Source: Flavobacteriales bacterium
GTDB taxonomy: Bacteria; Bacteroidota; Bacteroidia; Flavobacteriales_D; Parvicellaceae
Direction of reading: 5' to 3'
Length of the DNA: 13,724 nucleotides
Assembly: GCA_027047735.1 (NCBI GenBank)
Contig: JALTUD010000560.1
Span: 1 to 13,724 of the forward strand
Made by a program: the position numbers and the translations under genes. Shown here piece after piece: positions 5,803 through 13,311 of this stretch (its first letter is position 1; each line of letters opens with the position of its first letter). The notes beneath the pieces were generated by a model, which did not search any database, was not told the DNA's origin, and saw only the letters and a program-made list of their open reading frames with translations.

Positions 5803-6666
5803 TTACCTTAAATCATTCTGTTCGTTGTTTTTTAATGCGTAAGGATTTGTGGTTAAATCTACTAATTCGTGTACGCCCAATGTAGCGGCAACGATAGTGA
5901 TAATAGGAATCATGGACATTATTACGGAAGAAAAAATCACCAACGTCAAAAAGGCGTTGTTCGTTAAGTCGTCTTTGATAGAAACAAAATAAATATTCGT
6001 GTAATGAAACAAAAGGGTAAAAACAGACCCCAAAGCAAGGGCAAATCCTTTGTGTTTTTTCACGAAAGTTACACTTTCCGAGATGGTTAATCTTCTTCGT
6101 TCGTTGAGGTAGTCGATGAAGCTAAAGCCGTAGTAATAAAACCCGATTAGCATAGATACGGTAGTATCAATAGTTGTCGTTATGTGTTCGGGAATACTAA
6201 ATACCCAAGAAAAAATAGCGACAATGAGGTAAATGGAGTAAACGGTTCCAAATTCCCAAATTAAATTTCTGATGGATAAGTTTATGGTTCTTTTAATATC
6301 TTTAATTAGTTGTTTTAGGTTGAATTTATAGACATTTCCTGCTATTATTCTTTCTACTCTTTCGGACACTATGGAAAGTACAGGTGATAGTAAAATAATT
6401 AGAATATATCGCATAAATTTGAACACCATAAAGGCTAAGGCGGTGTATAATCCGTATTCTAGAGCTCGAATTATTTTTATCCAAATGTCATCTTCGGTTG
6501 TTGCGGCGGATGCTTGCATTTTCCATTCTTCAAAGGTTGCACCGAGGTAATAAATGAACACGAACATAAGCATCGGGAAGAAAAAATAAACCCACAGTTT
6601 GTGTTTGATGATAAATCGCGTAGCCATTATGTAACTACGAAATCCTAAGGTCAGGTCTTTGAGCAT
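5803..6666 (-). CDS. EI24-family integral membrane protein
   Basis: A 287-aa inner-membrane protein with about six membrane segments: roughly 25-43, 71-100 (long, with few breaks), 140-158, 168-188, 208-229 and 238-262. The N-terminus (GFRSYIMATRFIIKHKLW), the stretch SPVLSIVSERVERIIAG (94-110) and the signature MLIGFYYYGFSFIDYLNERR (172-191) fit the EI24 family, which also contains the sulfate transporter CysZ. Bacteroidota members have no established substrate, so sulfate transport is not claimed. The ATG at 6664-6666 gives the expected start. The 136 bases downstream to the next promoter hold no clear terminator, and no good -7/-33 pair was found upstream, where repeat copy 2 begins about 75 bases away. 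Confidence 0.85.
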   Translation of the reverse strand: MLKDLTLGFRSYIMATRFIIKHKLWVYFFFPMLMFVFIYYLGATFEEWKMQASAATTEDDIWIKIIRALEYGLYTALAFMVFKFMRYILIILLSPVLSIVSERVERIIAGNVYKFNLKQLIKDIKRTINLSIRNLIWEFGTVYSIYLIVAIFSWVFSIPEHITTTIDTTVSMLIGFYYYGFSFIDYLNERRRLTISESVTFVKKHKGFALALGSVFTLLFHYTNIYFVSIKDDLTNNAFLTLVIFSSVIMSMIPIITIVAATLGVHELVDLTTNPYALKNNEQNDLR

Positions 6667-6869
6667 CGTTGATGAAAAGTTTTTACGAAAATAATAAAAT
6701 TACGTCTTTATGTTTAAGTGGTGTAAGAATACTTATAAAGAATTTTTCATTGTTTAAGAAAACTAAAATTCGCTTTCTTGCTTCCAATTTTATCCACGTT
6801 AGGGATTGGTATCCCTAACCTGTATAAAATGAGCACAATAAAATGTTTTTATTTCCTTTATACTTCTTC

Positions 6870-6909
6870 AAAATTCTTTTCCATAGCTGGTGCTATGCAA
6901 AAGAATTTT
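6870..6909 (+). repeat. Fixed hairpin of the repeat, copy 2
   Basis: AAAATTCTTTT (6870-6880) pairs with AAAAGAATTTT (6899-6909). A C-C mismatch follows, then CATAGC (6882-6887) pairs with GCTATG (6892-6897) around the loop TGGT. Copy 3 has the same layout at 13523-13562 with outer arms AAAAAATCTTT/AAAGATTTTTT, a G-G mismatch and loop ACCC. Copy 1 has it at about 35-76. The inner 6-bp stem and the single central mismatch are kept in all three copies, while loop and outer arm bases vary. Confidence 0.8.
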
Positions 6910-6985
6910 TCATCGTCTAAAGAAACTAAAACTCATTTTCTTAGCACTCCTTTTACACACGTTAGGGATAGAACGGCGTGTTTGA

Positions 6986-7024
6986 ACTCCTTTTTGCCCT
7001 CCTCCTTTTGAGGGCAAAAAGAGT
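6986..7024 (+). repeat. Variable hairpin 1 of the repeat, copy 2
   Basis: ACTC-c-TTTTTGCCCTC (6986-7001) pairs with GAGGGCAAAAAGAGT (7010-7024), leaving one bulged C and an 8-base loop. In copy 3 the matching stem (13407-13446) is ACTC(c)TTTTGGTTTG with CAAACCAAAAGAGT in element orientation. The base of the stem and the bulged C are kept while the distal stem has a different sequence on both arms, so pairing is conserved without sequence conservation. Confidence 0.75.
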
Positions 7025-7041
7025 GAGTAGTGATAGCCCGA

Positions 7042-7098
7042 CCCTTTTTGGTAAAAGACACGTAGAGCGTAGCGATATGTGTCTTTTACCAAAAAGGG
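7042..7098 (+). repeat. Variable hairpin 2 of the repeat, copy 2
   Basis: A perfect 20-bp stem: 7042-7061 (CCCTTTTTGGTAAAAGACAC) with 7079-7098, extended by three more pairs including one G-T, around an 11-base loop. It sits between GATAGCCCGA and GGAACGCCC. In copy 3 the same slot (13321-13389) holds a wholly different stem of 23 positions with three mismatches. It ends 81 bases before the rluB start codon. It lacks a following T-run, so it is not a standard terminator on this strand. Confidence 0.8.
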
Positions 7099-7151
7099 GA
7101 ACGCCCAAAAACTATTTAGTAGATTTCTTATCTTTCTCGCAAATAATGTTC

Positions 7152-7159
7152 TATTTTTG
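7152..7159 (+). promoter_or_regulatory. rluB promoter, -7 element
   Basis: TATTTTTG matches TAnnTTTG exactly and lies 20 bases before the rluB ATG, giving a leader of about 14 bases. The -33 region has only TCTTTC (about 7131-7136), so the upstream half is weak. The end of repeat copy 2 lies about 40 bases before it, so the promoter is outside the repeat. Confidence 0.45.
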
Positions 7160-7179
7160 CTGAAAATCTTTACCGGTCT

Positions 7180-7935
7180 ATGAAAACAAAGAATACTTAT
7201 GAGGTTCGATTGAATAAATTTATTGCTGACGCGGGCATTTGTTCGAGGAGGGAAGCGGATAAATTGATTGCGAATGGGGAGATTAGCGTGAATGGTAAGG
7301 TGGTGAAAGAAATGGGGTTTAAGGTTTCACCGAAAGATATGGTGAAGTACAAAGGGAAGCCTCTTTCTCGTCAGCGGTTTAAGTATTTTATTTTGAATAA
7401 ACCTAAAGATTATATCACAACGGCGAGTGACCCTGAGGGAAGAAAAACGGTAATGGATATTATGGATAAGGCTTGTTCGGAACGTATTTATCCGGTGGGG
7501 CGTTTGGATAGAAATACTACGGGACTTTTGCTTTTTACGAATGATGGTCAATTGGCTAAACGATTGACACACCCAAGTTACAATGTACAAAAAACGTATA
7601 TGGTGGAATTGGATAAGGGGGTGTCAGACAAGGATTTAGAGTTATTGCTGAAGGGTTTTGAACTGGAAGATGGCTATACGAAAGTGGATAAAGCTGAATT
7701 TGGAAGGAACGGAAATAATAAAAAGGTGGTTTTGGTTACTTTGCACTCGGGAAAGAACAGAATCGTGCGAAGAATGTTTGAGCATCTGGGGTATGAAGTG
7801 AAAAAATTGGATAGAACTGCTTTTGCAGGAATAAAAAAAGACCAAGTTACACGAGGTAAATTTAGAGAGCTGACGAAAAAGGAAATAGGTTTTCTTAAAA
7901 TGGTAAGCAAACAAGGTAAATCTACTAAAAAATGA
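7180..7935 (+). CDS. rluB: 23S rRNA pseudouridine synthase, RluB/RsuA family
   Basis: Cytosolic enzyme that isomerises a uridine of ribosomal RNA to pseudouridine. An N-terminal S4 RNA-binding domain spans residues 8-63 (RLNKFIADAGICSRREADKLI, then NGKVVKEMG). The catalytic domain follows, with the motif PVGRLDRNTTGLLLFTNDG (105-123), where D110 is the expected catalytic aspartate. KTYMVELD and the C-terminal GKNRIVRRMFEHLGYEVKKLDRTAFAG complete the family pattern. The length (251 aa) is normal for RluB/RluE/RluF/RsuA enzymes. The exact target base cannot be read from sequence; RluB (large-subunit rRNA) is the usual assignment in this phylum. Its stop overlaps the start of the patatin gene in ATGA, so the two are translationally linked. 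Confidence 0.92.
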   Translation: MKTKNTYEVRLNKFIADAGICSRREADKLIANGEISVNGKVVKEMGFKVSPKDMVKYKGKPLSRQRFKYFILNKPKDYITTASDPEGRKTVMDIMDKACSERIYPVGRLDRNTTGLLLFTNDGQLAKRLTHPSYNVQKTYMVELDKGVSDKDLELLLKGFELEDGYTKVDKAEFGRNGNNKKVVLVTLHSGKNRIVRRMFEHLGYEVKKLDRTAFAGIKKDQVTRGKFRELTKKEIGFLKMVSKQGKSTKK

Positions 7936-8819
7936 TAAACAAAGATGTAGCTTTAGTACTTTCCGGTGGTGGGGCAAGAGGAATTGCTCATATTGGAGTG
8001 ATTGAGGTATTGGAGGAGCATGGGTATAAAATTCGTTCGGTTGCGGGAACTTCTATGGGGGCTTTTGTCGGAGCGGTTTATGTATTGGGGAAATTGCCTG
8101 AATTTAAGGAATGGATTACAAGTATTGATAAGGTCGATATTTTTAAGTTGGTTGATTTTACGTTTAGCACTTATGGTTTTATCAAAGGAGAACGTTTGTT
8201 TGAGGAGCTTAGAAAATTTATTCCTAATCGGGATATTGAAAAATTAGGGATTAACTATACTGCTATTGCTACGGATATTATGAATAAAAGGGAGATTGTT
8301 TTTACGCAAGGTCCTATTTTTGATGCGGTACGTGCTTCTATTTCTATTCCAACGGTTTTTACGCCTGTTAAAACAGATTCTACTTTGTTGGTTGATGGGG
8401 GAACAATTAATAATCTGCCGATTGACAGGGTATTGCGAACACCTGATGATATTCTAGTCGCTGTAAATGTGGTAGCAAATGTTCCTTTTTATAAACGAGC
8501 TGACGAGGATGAGAACTTGCAGGCAAAAGTTAACAAGTTTAAGAAATACTTGGGTGAGCTAAAGTATAAGAAGTTGAAAACGAGTTTAAATAATTTTGAA
8601 CTTATTGATAAGTCTGTTAATTTATTGATAGACCAAGTCATAAAAGCAAAATTAGAACGTATTCCCCCCGATATTTACATCCCTATTTCTGACGATGCTT
8701 GTGGTTTGTTTGATTTTTTTAAAGCTCAAGAAATTATAAACATCGGGCGAGAAATTGCAGAAGAAATTATTGAAGAATATGAATCGGGAGAGTTACCTAT
8801 ACTTTCTTCTGATGTGTAA
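7932..8819 (+). CDS. Patatin-like phospholipase family protein
   Basis: Predicted serine hydrolase acting on phospholipids or other acyl esters. The oxyanion-hole motif GGGARG lies at residues 12-17, the nucleophile elbow GTSMG at 39-43 (Ser41), and the DGG motif at 155-157 supplies the catalytic Asp155, so the Ser-Asp dyad is complete. SISIPTVFTPV (136-146) is also typical. There is no signal peptide and no membrane helix, so this is the compact bacterial RssA/NTE-like type, probably cytoplasmic or peripheral. At 295 aa it is full length. It starts in the 4-bp overlap with rluB and shares its promoter. Its last 23 bases overlap the 3' end of the convergent TauE/SafE-like gene, and no clear terminator hairpin was seen there. 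Confidence 0.93.
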   Translation: MINKDVALVLSGGGARGIAHIGVIEVLEEHGYKIRSVAGTSMGAFVGAVYVLGKLPEFKEWITSIDKVDIFKLVDFTFSTYGFIKGERLFEELRKFIPNRDIEKLGINYTAIATDIMNKREIVFTQGPIFDAVRASISIPTVFTPVKTDSTLLVDGGTINNLPIDRVLRTPDDILVAVNVVANVPFYKRADEDENLQAKVNKFKKYLGELKYKKLKTSLNNFELIDKSVNLLIDQVIKAKLERIPPDIYIPISDDACGLFDFFKAQEIINIGREIAEEIIEEYESGELPILSSDV

Positions 8820-9228
8820 TATCGGCTTGTTTTTTTTCTTTAAAATAACCCCAACCATCGTTGATCATCTTTGCTCCGATGTACAACATTAAGACTCCGA
8901 AAATCAGTTTTACAATTTTAGGATTGAGTTTTAGAGTAAGTTTAGAACCGAAATATCCTCCAATGACAAAAGAGACGGCTATAATGGCTGCATAACCGAT
9001 AAATTGATTGGTTACCTGCCCGTCCATATAGTAATTATAAAAAGCTAAAATTCCGATAGGCAACAACATTGTTGTTAAACTTAATCCTTGTGCTTCGTGT
9101 TGGGAAACATCTAAAGCAAAAATAAGTGCAGGCACCATTATTACTCCTCCGCCAATACCGATAAATCCGCTGAGTGTTCCTGCTAATAGTCCGATAAGGA
9201 CAAGGCTGACAAAGGTTTGTATATCCAT
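8797..9228 (-). CDS. Half-size TauE/SafE family membrane protein
   Basis: A 143-aa membrane protein. GFIGIGGGVIMVPAL (21-35), following a first helix, is the hallmark of the sulfite exporter TauE/SafE family, and GGYFGSKLTLKL (90-101) fits its second conserved loop. About four helices are seen: 6-35, 48-66, 76-95 and 104-122, with a polar, charged tail. Usual family members have 240-270 aa with two homologous halves, so this is a one-half form. Such forms are known in Bacteroidota and may dimerise. Nothing suggests a broken gene: the frame is intact with its own stop. The substrate is unknown; sulfite or sulfoacetate export is family knowledge only. It is the last gene of the SIMPL operon, starting 12 bases after the stop of the PD40-barrel gene. 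Confidence 0.85.
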   Translation of the reverse strand: MDIQTFVSLVLIGLLAGTLSGFIGIGGGVIMVPALIFALDVSQHEAQGLSLTTMLLPIGILAFYNYYMDGQVTNQFIGYAAIIAVSFVIGGYFGSKLTLKLNPKIVKLIFGVLMLYIGAKMINDGWGYFKEKKQADITHQKKV

Positions 9229-9240
9229 GTTTATTTAAGT

Positions 9241-12200
9241 TTAAAAATCGAGAGATAAAGAAAGGTATTTAACAGGTTTCAGTAAGATGTGGTCATCAAC
9301 GCCCCAAGCTATATCAAAACGCACATAATATCCGAAAATTCTACTACGTAGCCCTCCTCCGTAACCATATACAATCGGTTCTTTTTGGTTTTTTAGTATA
9401 ATTTCATAATTCGCCCCTTTTACGATGGTTGTGTTAAACGAGTTTTTGGTATCGTAAGGGTTAGAGCCTGTCCAAGCTGTACCGACATCACCAAAACCGA
9501 TAATCATAAAATTTTCCAAGAAGTCTGATTTAATAGGTTTTTTGGAAAAATACTTAAATATCGGCAAACGAAGTTCGTTGTTGATTACCGCAAATGAATT
9601 TCCGTTTCTTGTATTTTGGAAGAAGCCCCGCATAGGTGTAGCTATGGTTTGGAATTGGTATCCTTGTGTAGCGGAAGGCACTACTGAATTATCGAATTTG
9701 GCAAATAACCAATTGTCAACTCCTCCCATATAATACAATAATTTTTGATGACCGAAAGAGGTGCTGGTGGCTATCCTGCTTGCCCAATAAAAACTGCGGT
9801 GAATTTTTTGATAGTGTCGAACGTCTGCTCCAAGTACAAAAAAATCGGTTTTTTCTTTATCTAACTGATGGTAAAATTCTCCCCAAAGTTTTAACCGTGT
9901 TCCGTCTAAGATGTTTAATCCTTTTTTACGAGCATTGTCATAAATATATTCCATTTTTAGACCTCCGAAATAATCGTGTTGAGTCGGATAAGTTAACGTA
10001 GCTTGTTCGGTACTCAACAAAACATCTCTATCGTAGCGGAGGTTAGATGTTAATCTAAGTGATGCCACTTCATTAATAGGGTATTTCAAAGCGTACTTAA
10101 ATAAGAGTGTTTGTTTCTTCTCTACGTAATTTTGCCCTACTTGCTTAAATGTTCTTCTTGAAAGCAAGTATTTTTTATCCAATCTGCTTTTTAAATCTTC
10201 AAAGACTAATAAATACTCTGTATTATTAAGGTTTACCGGTAGTTTAAATCCTCCGATAAGCCGATAATCCTCAAATAAATCGGAAGCTCCGACTTTTATC
10301 AGTTCGTTAAACCCTGAGTTACGGTATCCCTCCCCGTCGTAACGTTGGTAGGTGGGGGTTAAGAAAGCATTATCAATTTGAGCAACCATTTGGTTAATGG
10401 TAAAGTTCGTTTCGTATAATTCTTGACGAGGCAGTTTAAAATCTATCGAATCTTTTTGTTCTTCTTTTCCTGTGTTTTTAACCGTTTTTATCGGTTGAGT
10501 ATCTTCTGAAAACACCACCTCAATAGTTTCTGTTTCGACGTCCTTTTTCTGTACATCTTCTTCAAATTGATAGTTATTGATGTCTATTTCTCCTTTCTTT
10601 TGTTCCTCATCGTCCTCCGATTCAGTTGGGGTAATATTCTCCTCATAAGCATCATTTTTCAATAAGACGGATTTCATAAATTTGGTGTATTTCACATCAT
10701 CAGGTTCTACGGCGGAGTCTTTTGAAAACGAAGAAGTGTAAAAATGATATTCTCCATCCTTGAGTATTAGATAGGTGTAATTTTCCCGACTTTTAATCGT
10801 TGAAAATTCCAGTATATTTCTATCAAAATTTGTCAATTGTTCCGAAACCGAAAAATAACGGTAGTGAATACTGGTATCTATACTGCTAATGGTACTGTCG
10901 TAATATGCTCTATATCGATTTCTTATTCCGGTTTCGTCCGAAAGATACGTGTAATTTCCTTTGCTGTATTCAGCAGGATAAGACTCATTAGCAAAAGGTG
11001 TTTTAGTAATGCGTTGCAATCGAAGTTTCGGATGTTCAATATCCAAAACAAATAAATCTGTTGTTGCGTTCTGAAACTCTATTTTGGGTTTTTTCTCTTT
11101 TCTTAATGTGTCGTCCGGACGGGTAGAGGCAAAAATAATCTGCGTTCCGTTGTTGACAAAGTTAGGTTGGAAATCATCATAGAAATCATGCGTAAGCTGT
11201 TTTTGGCTATTGCCGATAGGATTGTAAAGATAAATATCAGTTTGACCTTTAGAAACAGCAGAAAAAATCATTTTTTTACCGTCGGGACTGTAATTCATAC
11301 TTAAAATCTTTTGCAGTCTTAAAATAGTTCTGGTATCTGTTTTCTTAGACGCTACATCGTACAGATTTAAAACCAATTTTCCTTTTCGTTCTTCGCTATA
11401 CACAAAAGTTGTACTTGATGGATGCCAAACGGTTACCGGAAAAGAATAATCAGGAATACGATCCAACCGATAACTACCTTGACCTATTTTTCGGGTTTTA
11501 CCACGAGTTAAATCTTTTATCCAAACGCGATATTGTCCGAGCTCATAAGTAACATAAGATGCATATTTACCATCGGGACTAACTTTAAATTGAGTGTATT
11601 TGGTATATCTTTTCTTTGTCTTTACAGGTACTTCTTCTAGTGTAATCGCTTGTTTACTCATATCATCTTCGATGTACCGCGAACGATAATAGTGAATAAC
11701 TCCCGCAACAACATTGTCAATAGTCGCACCGATAGAAAACAAAAAACCACTCTCCACATTCTTGCTGACGCGTGTTAAATAAATAATGTTGGGAATCATC
11801 TTTTCTCCATACACCGAAGAAATATAATTCCAAAGAGCAACCCCCGCAAGTTCCGCATCTTCTCCTTCCAGCCAATTCAAATTCTTAAACTTACCGCTCA
11901 TAACAGCATCTTTCACTCTATTATCAATATCGGTATTCCAATCTTGCTTTAAGTAAGCCAACAATCCCGGTTTAAACCATGCCGGCATAGAAACCGTAGT
12001 AGAACTTTTTATCGCTTCTCGCCAATTGTTACCGTAAATAATTTTGTTAAAAGCGACTTCCGAAAGCCCTTTTTTAATTTGTTCATCTAAATGTTCATGA
12101 CTACCATCAAAATACACAAACAGCTTGTTGTCGGAAAGTTGAGTAACACCACCAATATTCGTATTCTCGTTATTGGTAAGCCCTATATTGCTTTGTCTAA

Positions 12201-12510
12201 ATTCCGTAAGCGAGTTATAAACAATAATTTGCAACTTGTCGGTCAAATCAATGTCCAATTTACGCTCAATAACTTGCTTAAATTTATGAGCCGATTTAGC
12301 GGTGTAAATGGCGGTGCTTTTGCCCGAAACCGTAAAATAAATTTCAAATTCTTGAAAATTATAACGTTGCCACGCAAAGGAATTGTACTGCACCCTATTC
12401 TGACCAAATGGTTGATTAGAACCCGTATAAAATTGAGCATCTACAATCACGGCACTTAAAAAAAGTACTGCAAAAACAAAATATGTATAGATAGATTTCA
12501 ACGCCTGCAA
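9241..12510 (-). CDS. Pseudo-peptidase, PD40 propeller and outer-membrane barrel fusion
   Basis: A 1089-aa envelope protein. Residues 1-25 (ending VDAQ) are a signal peptide. About 40-285 resemble the gluzincin (peptidase MA-like) domain of Bacteroidota TolB-like proteins, but where HExxH would lie the sequence is GLSEVAFNKII (148-158), so zinc proteolysis is not expected. PD40 propeller blades follow: FKVSPDGKYASYV (308-320), MNYSPDGKKMIFSA (405-418) and FVNNGTQIIFASTRPDD (451-467). A very acidic linker rich in E and D lies at about 645-700. The last 370 residues alternate in beta-strand fashion and end YLSLSLDF with a terminal Phe, as in BamA/Omp85-type outer-membrane barrels. It is probably an outer-membrane protein with a periplasmic propeller. 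One base separates its start from the SIMPL gene stop, so they are co-transcribed. Confidence 0.85.
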   Translation of the reverse strand: MQALKSIYTYFVFAVLFLSAVIVDAQFYTGSNQPFGQNRVQYNSFAWQRYNFQEFEIYFTVSGKSTAIYTAKSAHKFKQVIERKLDIDLTDKLQIIVYNSLTEFRQSNIGLTNNENTNIGGVTQLSDNKLFVYFDGSHEHLDEQIKKGLSEVAFNKIIYGNNWREAIKSSTTVSMPAWFKPGLLAYLKQDWNTDIDNRVKDAVMSGKFKNLNWLEGEDAELAGVALWNYISSVYGEKMIPNIIYLTRVSKNVESGFLFSIGATIDNVVAGVIHYYRSRYIEDDMSKQAITLEEVPVKTKKRYTKYTQFKVSPDGKYASYVTYELGQYRVWIKDLTRGKTRKIGQGSYRLDRIPDYSFPVTVWHPSSTTFVYSEERKGKLVLNLYDVASKKTDTRTILRLQKILSMNYSPDGKKMIFSAVSKGQTDIYLYNPIGNSQKQLTHDFYDDFQPNFVNNGTQIIFASTRPDDTLRKEKKPKIEFQNATTDLFVLDIEHPKLRLQRITKTPFANESYPAEYSKGNYTYLSDETGIRNRYRAYYDSTISSIDTSIHYRYFSVSEQLTNFDRNILEFSTIKSRENYTYLILKDGEYHFYTSSFSKDSAVEPDDVKYTKFMKSVLLKNDAYEENITPTESEDDEEQKKGEIDINNYQFEEDVQKKDVETETIEVVFSEDTQPIKTVKNTGKEEQKDSIDFKLPRQELYETNFTINQMVAQIDNAFLTPTYQRYDGEGYRNSGFNELIKVGASDLFEDYRLIGGFKLPVNLNNTEYLLVFEDLKSRLDKKYLLSRRTFKQVGQNYVEKKQTLLFKYALKYPINEVASLRLTSNLRYDRDVLLSTEQATLTYPTQHDYFGGLKMEYIYDNARKKGLNILDGTRLKLWGEFYHQLDKEKTDFFVLGADVRHYQKIHRSFYWASRIATSTSFGHQKLLYYMGGVDNWLFAKFDNSVVPSATQGYQFQTIATPMRGFFQNTRNGNSFAVINNELRLPIFKYFSKKPIKSDFLENFMIIGFGDVGTAWTGSNPYDTKNSFNTTIVKGANYEIILKNQKEPIVYGYGGGLRSRIFGYYVRFDIAWGVDDHILLKPVKYLSLSLDF

Positions 12511-12511
12511 T

Positions 12512-13246
12512 CTATTTAATTTGATAAATTAACTTCATCGTAATGGAAGCCGTCTTGTTTTTGGAACTCGTATTAAAAGCTCCACCCCAAGAGTAATTTT
12601 CATTAGAATTTTGTCCCGTAATCTGAAAAACACCCATTTTGGCTGATTTCAATTGACCTAAATTTCCGCCTGAGTTTTCCGCAATTTTTTCAGCTCTAAC
12701 CCGAGCATCTTCGGTCGCTTTAGAAATCATCTCAATTTTCAAATCAGCCAATTTTGTGTAATAGTAACGTGGAGATTCCGAATATAGTGTAACGCCTTGA
12801 TTCAACAAATCCGTAATTTCCCTCGATAATTGCTCTATTTTTTCCACTTCCTCCGATTCTATGGTAAACTGCTGACGTAAACGATACCCCGAAAACTCTT
12901 CCCCCACATAATTTCCTCTTTCATTATATAAACGCCTTGTGTTTTTAGCAACATCCACCGCCTCAAATACAATCTGACTATCCGGAACACCTTTATTTGC
13001 CAAATATTTCTCAATCAATTGTTTGGCTTGTTTCAACCGGCGATAAGCATCTTTCAGTTCATAAGCCTCTTCCACAAAAGTAGCATCCCAAATAATCAAA
13101 TCCGAAGTAAAATCTTTTTTCCCTAACCCCGTAACGCTTATTTCTCCGTCCTTTTTACTACGATTCACATACGCTCGCCCTAAGAAAACAGCCGATAAAA
13201 CAATAGCCACGGCAAAAATTACGGCATTCAAATTATTCTTTGTCAT
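12512..13246 (-). CDS. SIMPL domain-containing protein
   Basis: A 244-aa protein with one N-terminal membrane helix (7-24), then a SIMPL (DUF541) domain from about 33 to the end: GEISVTGLGKKDFTSDLIIWDATF (34-57), a long helical section (62-87), and TEDARVRAEKIAENSGGNLGQLKSAKMGVFQIT (178-210), which is the most typical part of the family. The helix probably anchors it in the inner membrane, with the domain in the periplasm. SIMPL proteins are envelope proteins of uncertain role, linked in some bacteria to oligomeric channel-like assemblies and stress tolerance. It is first in the operon with the PD40-barrel protein and the TauE/SafE-like protein. Repeat copy 3 lies 66 bases upstream; no convincing promoter was found between them. 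Confidence 0.92.
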   Translation of the reverse strand: MTKNNLNAVIFAVAIVLSAVFLGRAYVNRSKKDGEISVTGLGKKDFTSDLIIWDATFVEEAYELKDAYRRLKQAKQLIEKYLANKGVPDSQIVFEAVDVAKNTRRLYNERGNYVGEEFSGYRLRQQFTIESEEVEKIEQLSREITDLLNQGVTLYSESPRYYYTKLADLKIEMISKATEDARVRAEKIAENSGGNLGQLKSAKMGVFQITGQNSNENYSWGGAFNTSSKNKTASITMKLIYQIK

Positions 13247-13311
13247 AAAAGCAAAAAGTTAAAAAAGTCATCTTCAAAAAAAGAAAAAGCCAAGATAAGA
13301 AAAAAAAGATT

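Larger units (their letters stand above)
6741..7109 (+). repeat. Copy 2 of the dispersed multi-hairpin repeat
   Basis: This fills most of the 513-base gap between the EI24 gene and rluB. In order: a 66-base block (6741-6806); hairpin GTTAGGGAT-TGGT-ATCCCTAAC (6798-6819); an A/T stretch; the fixed CATAGC/GCTATG hairpin (6870-6909); a second form of the 66-base block (6904-6969, 50 of 66 identical to the first); the conserved line GTTAGGGATAGAACGGCGTG; a first variable hairpin (6986-7024); GTGATAGCCCGACC; a second variable hairpin (7042-7098); and GGGAACGCCC. Copy 3 (13312-13724) has the same order in reverse orientation. The frames across it (about 6778-7011 and 6910-7163) lack plausible starts and I treat them as artefacts. 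Confidence 0.85.

Noticed and set aside
6741..7109. Insertion sequence or transposon
   Set aside because: No transposase frame and no target duplication seen; the three copies differ in extent and are hairpin arrays, so only a repeat is claimed.
7642..7977. Minus-strand frames of 78 and 111 codons opposite rluB and patatin
   Set aside because: Antisense shadows of two genes with intact catalytic motifs; no start signals and no family features.
12091..12459. 122-codon plus-strand frame opposite the PD40-barrel gene
   Set aside because: It is antisense to a well-supported gene, has no recognisable domain and arises from that gene's codon use.
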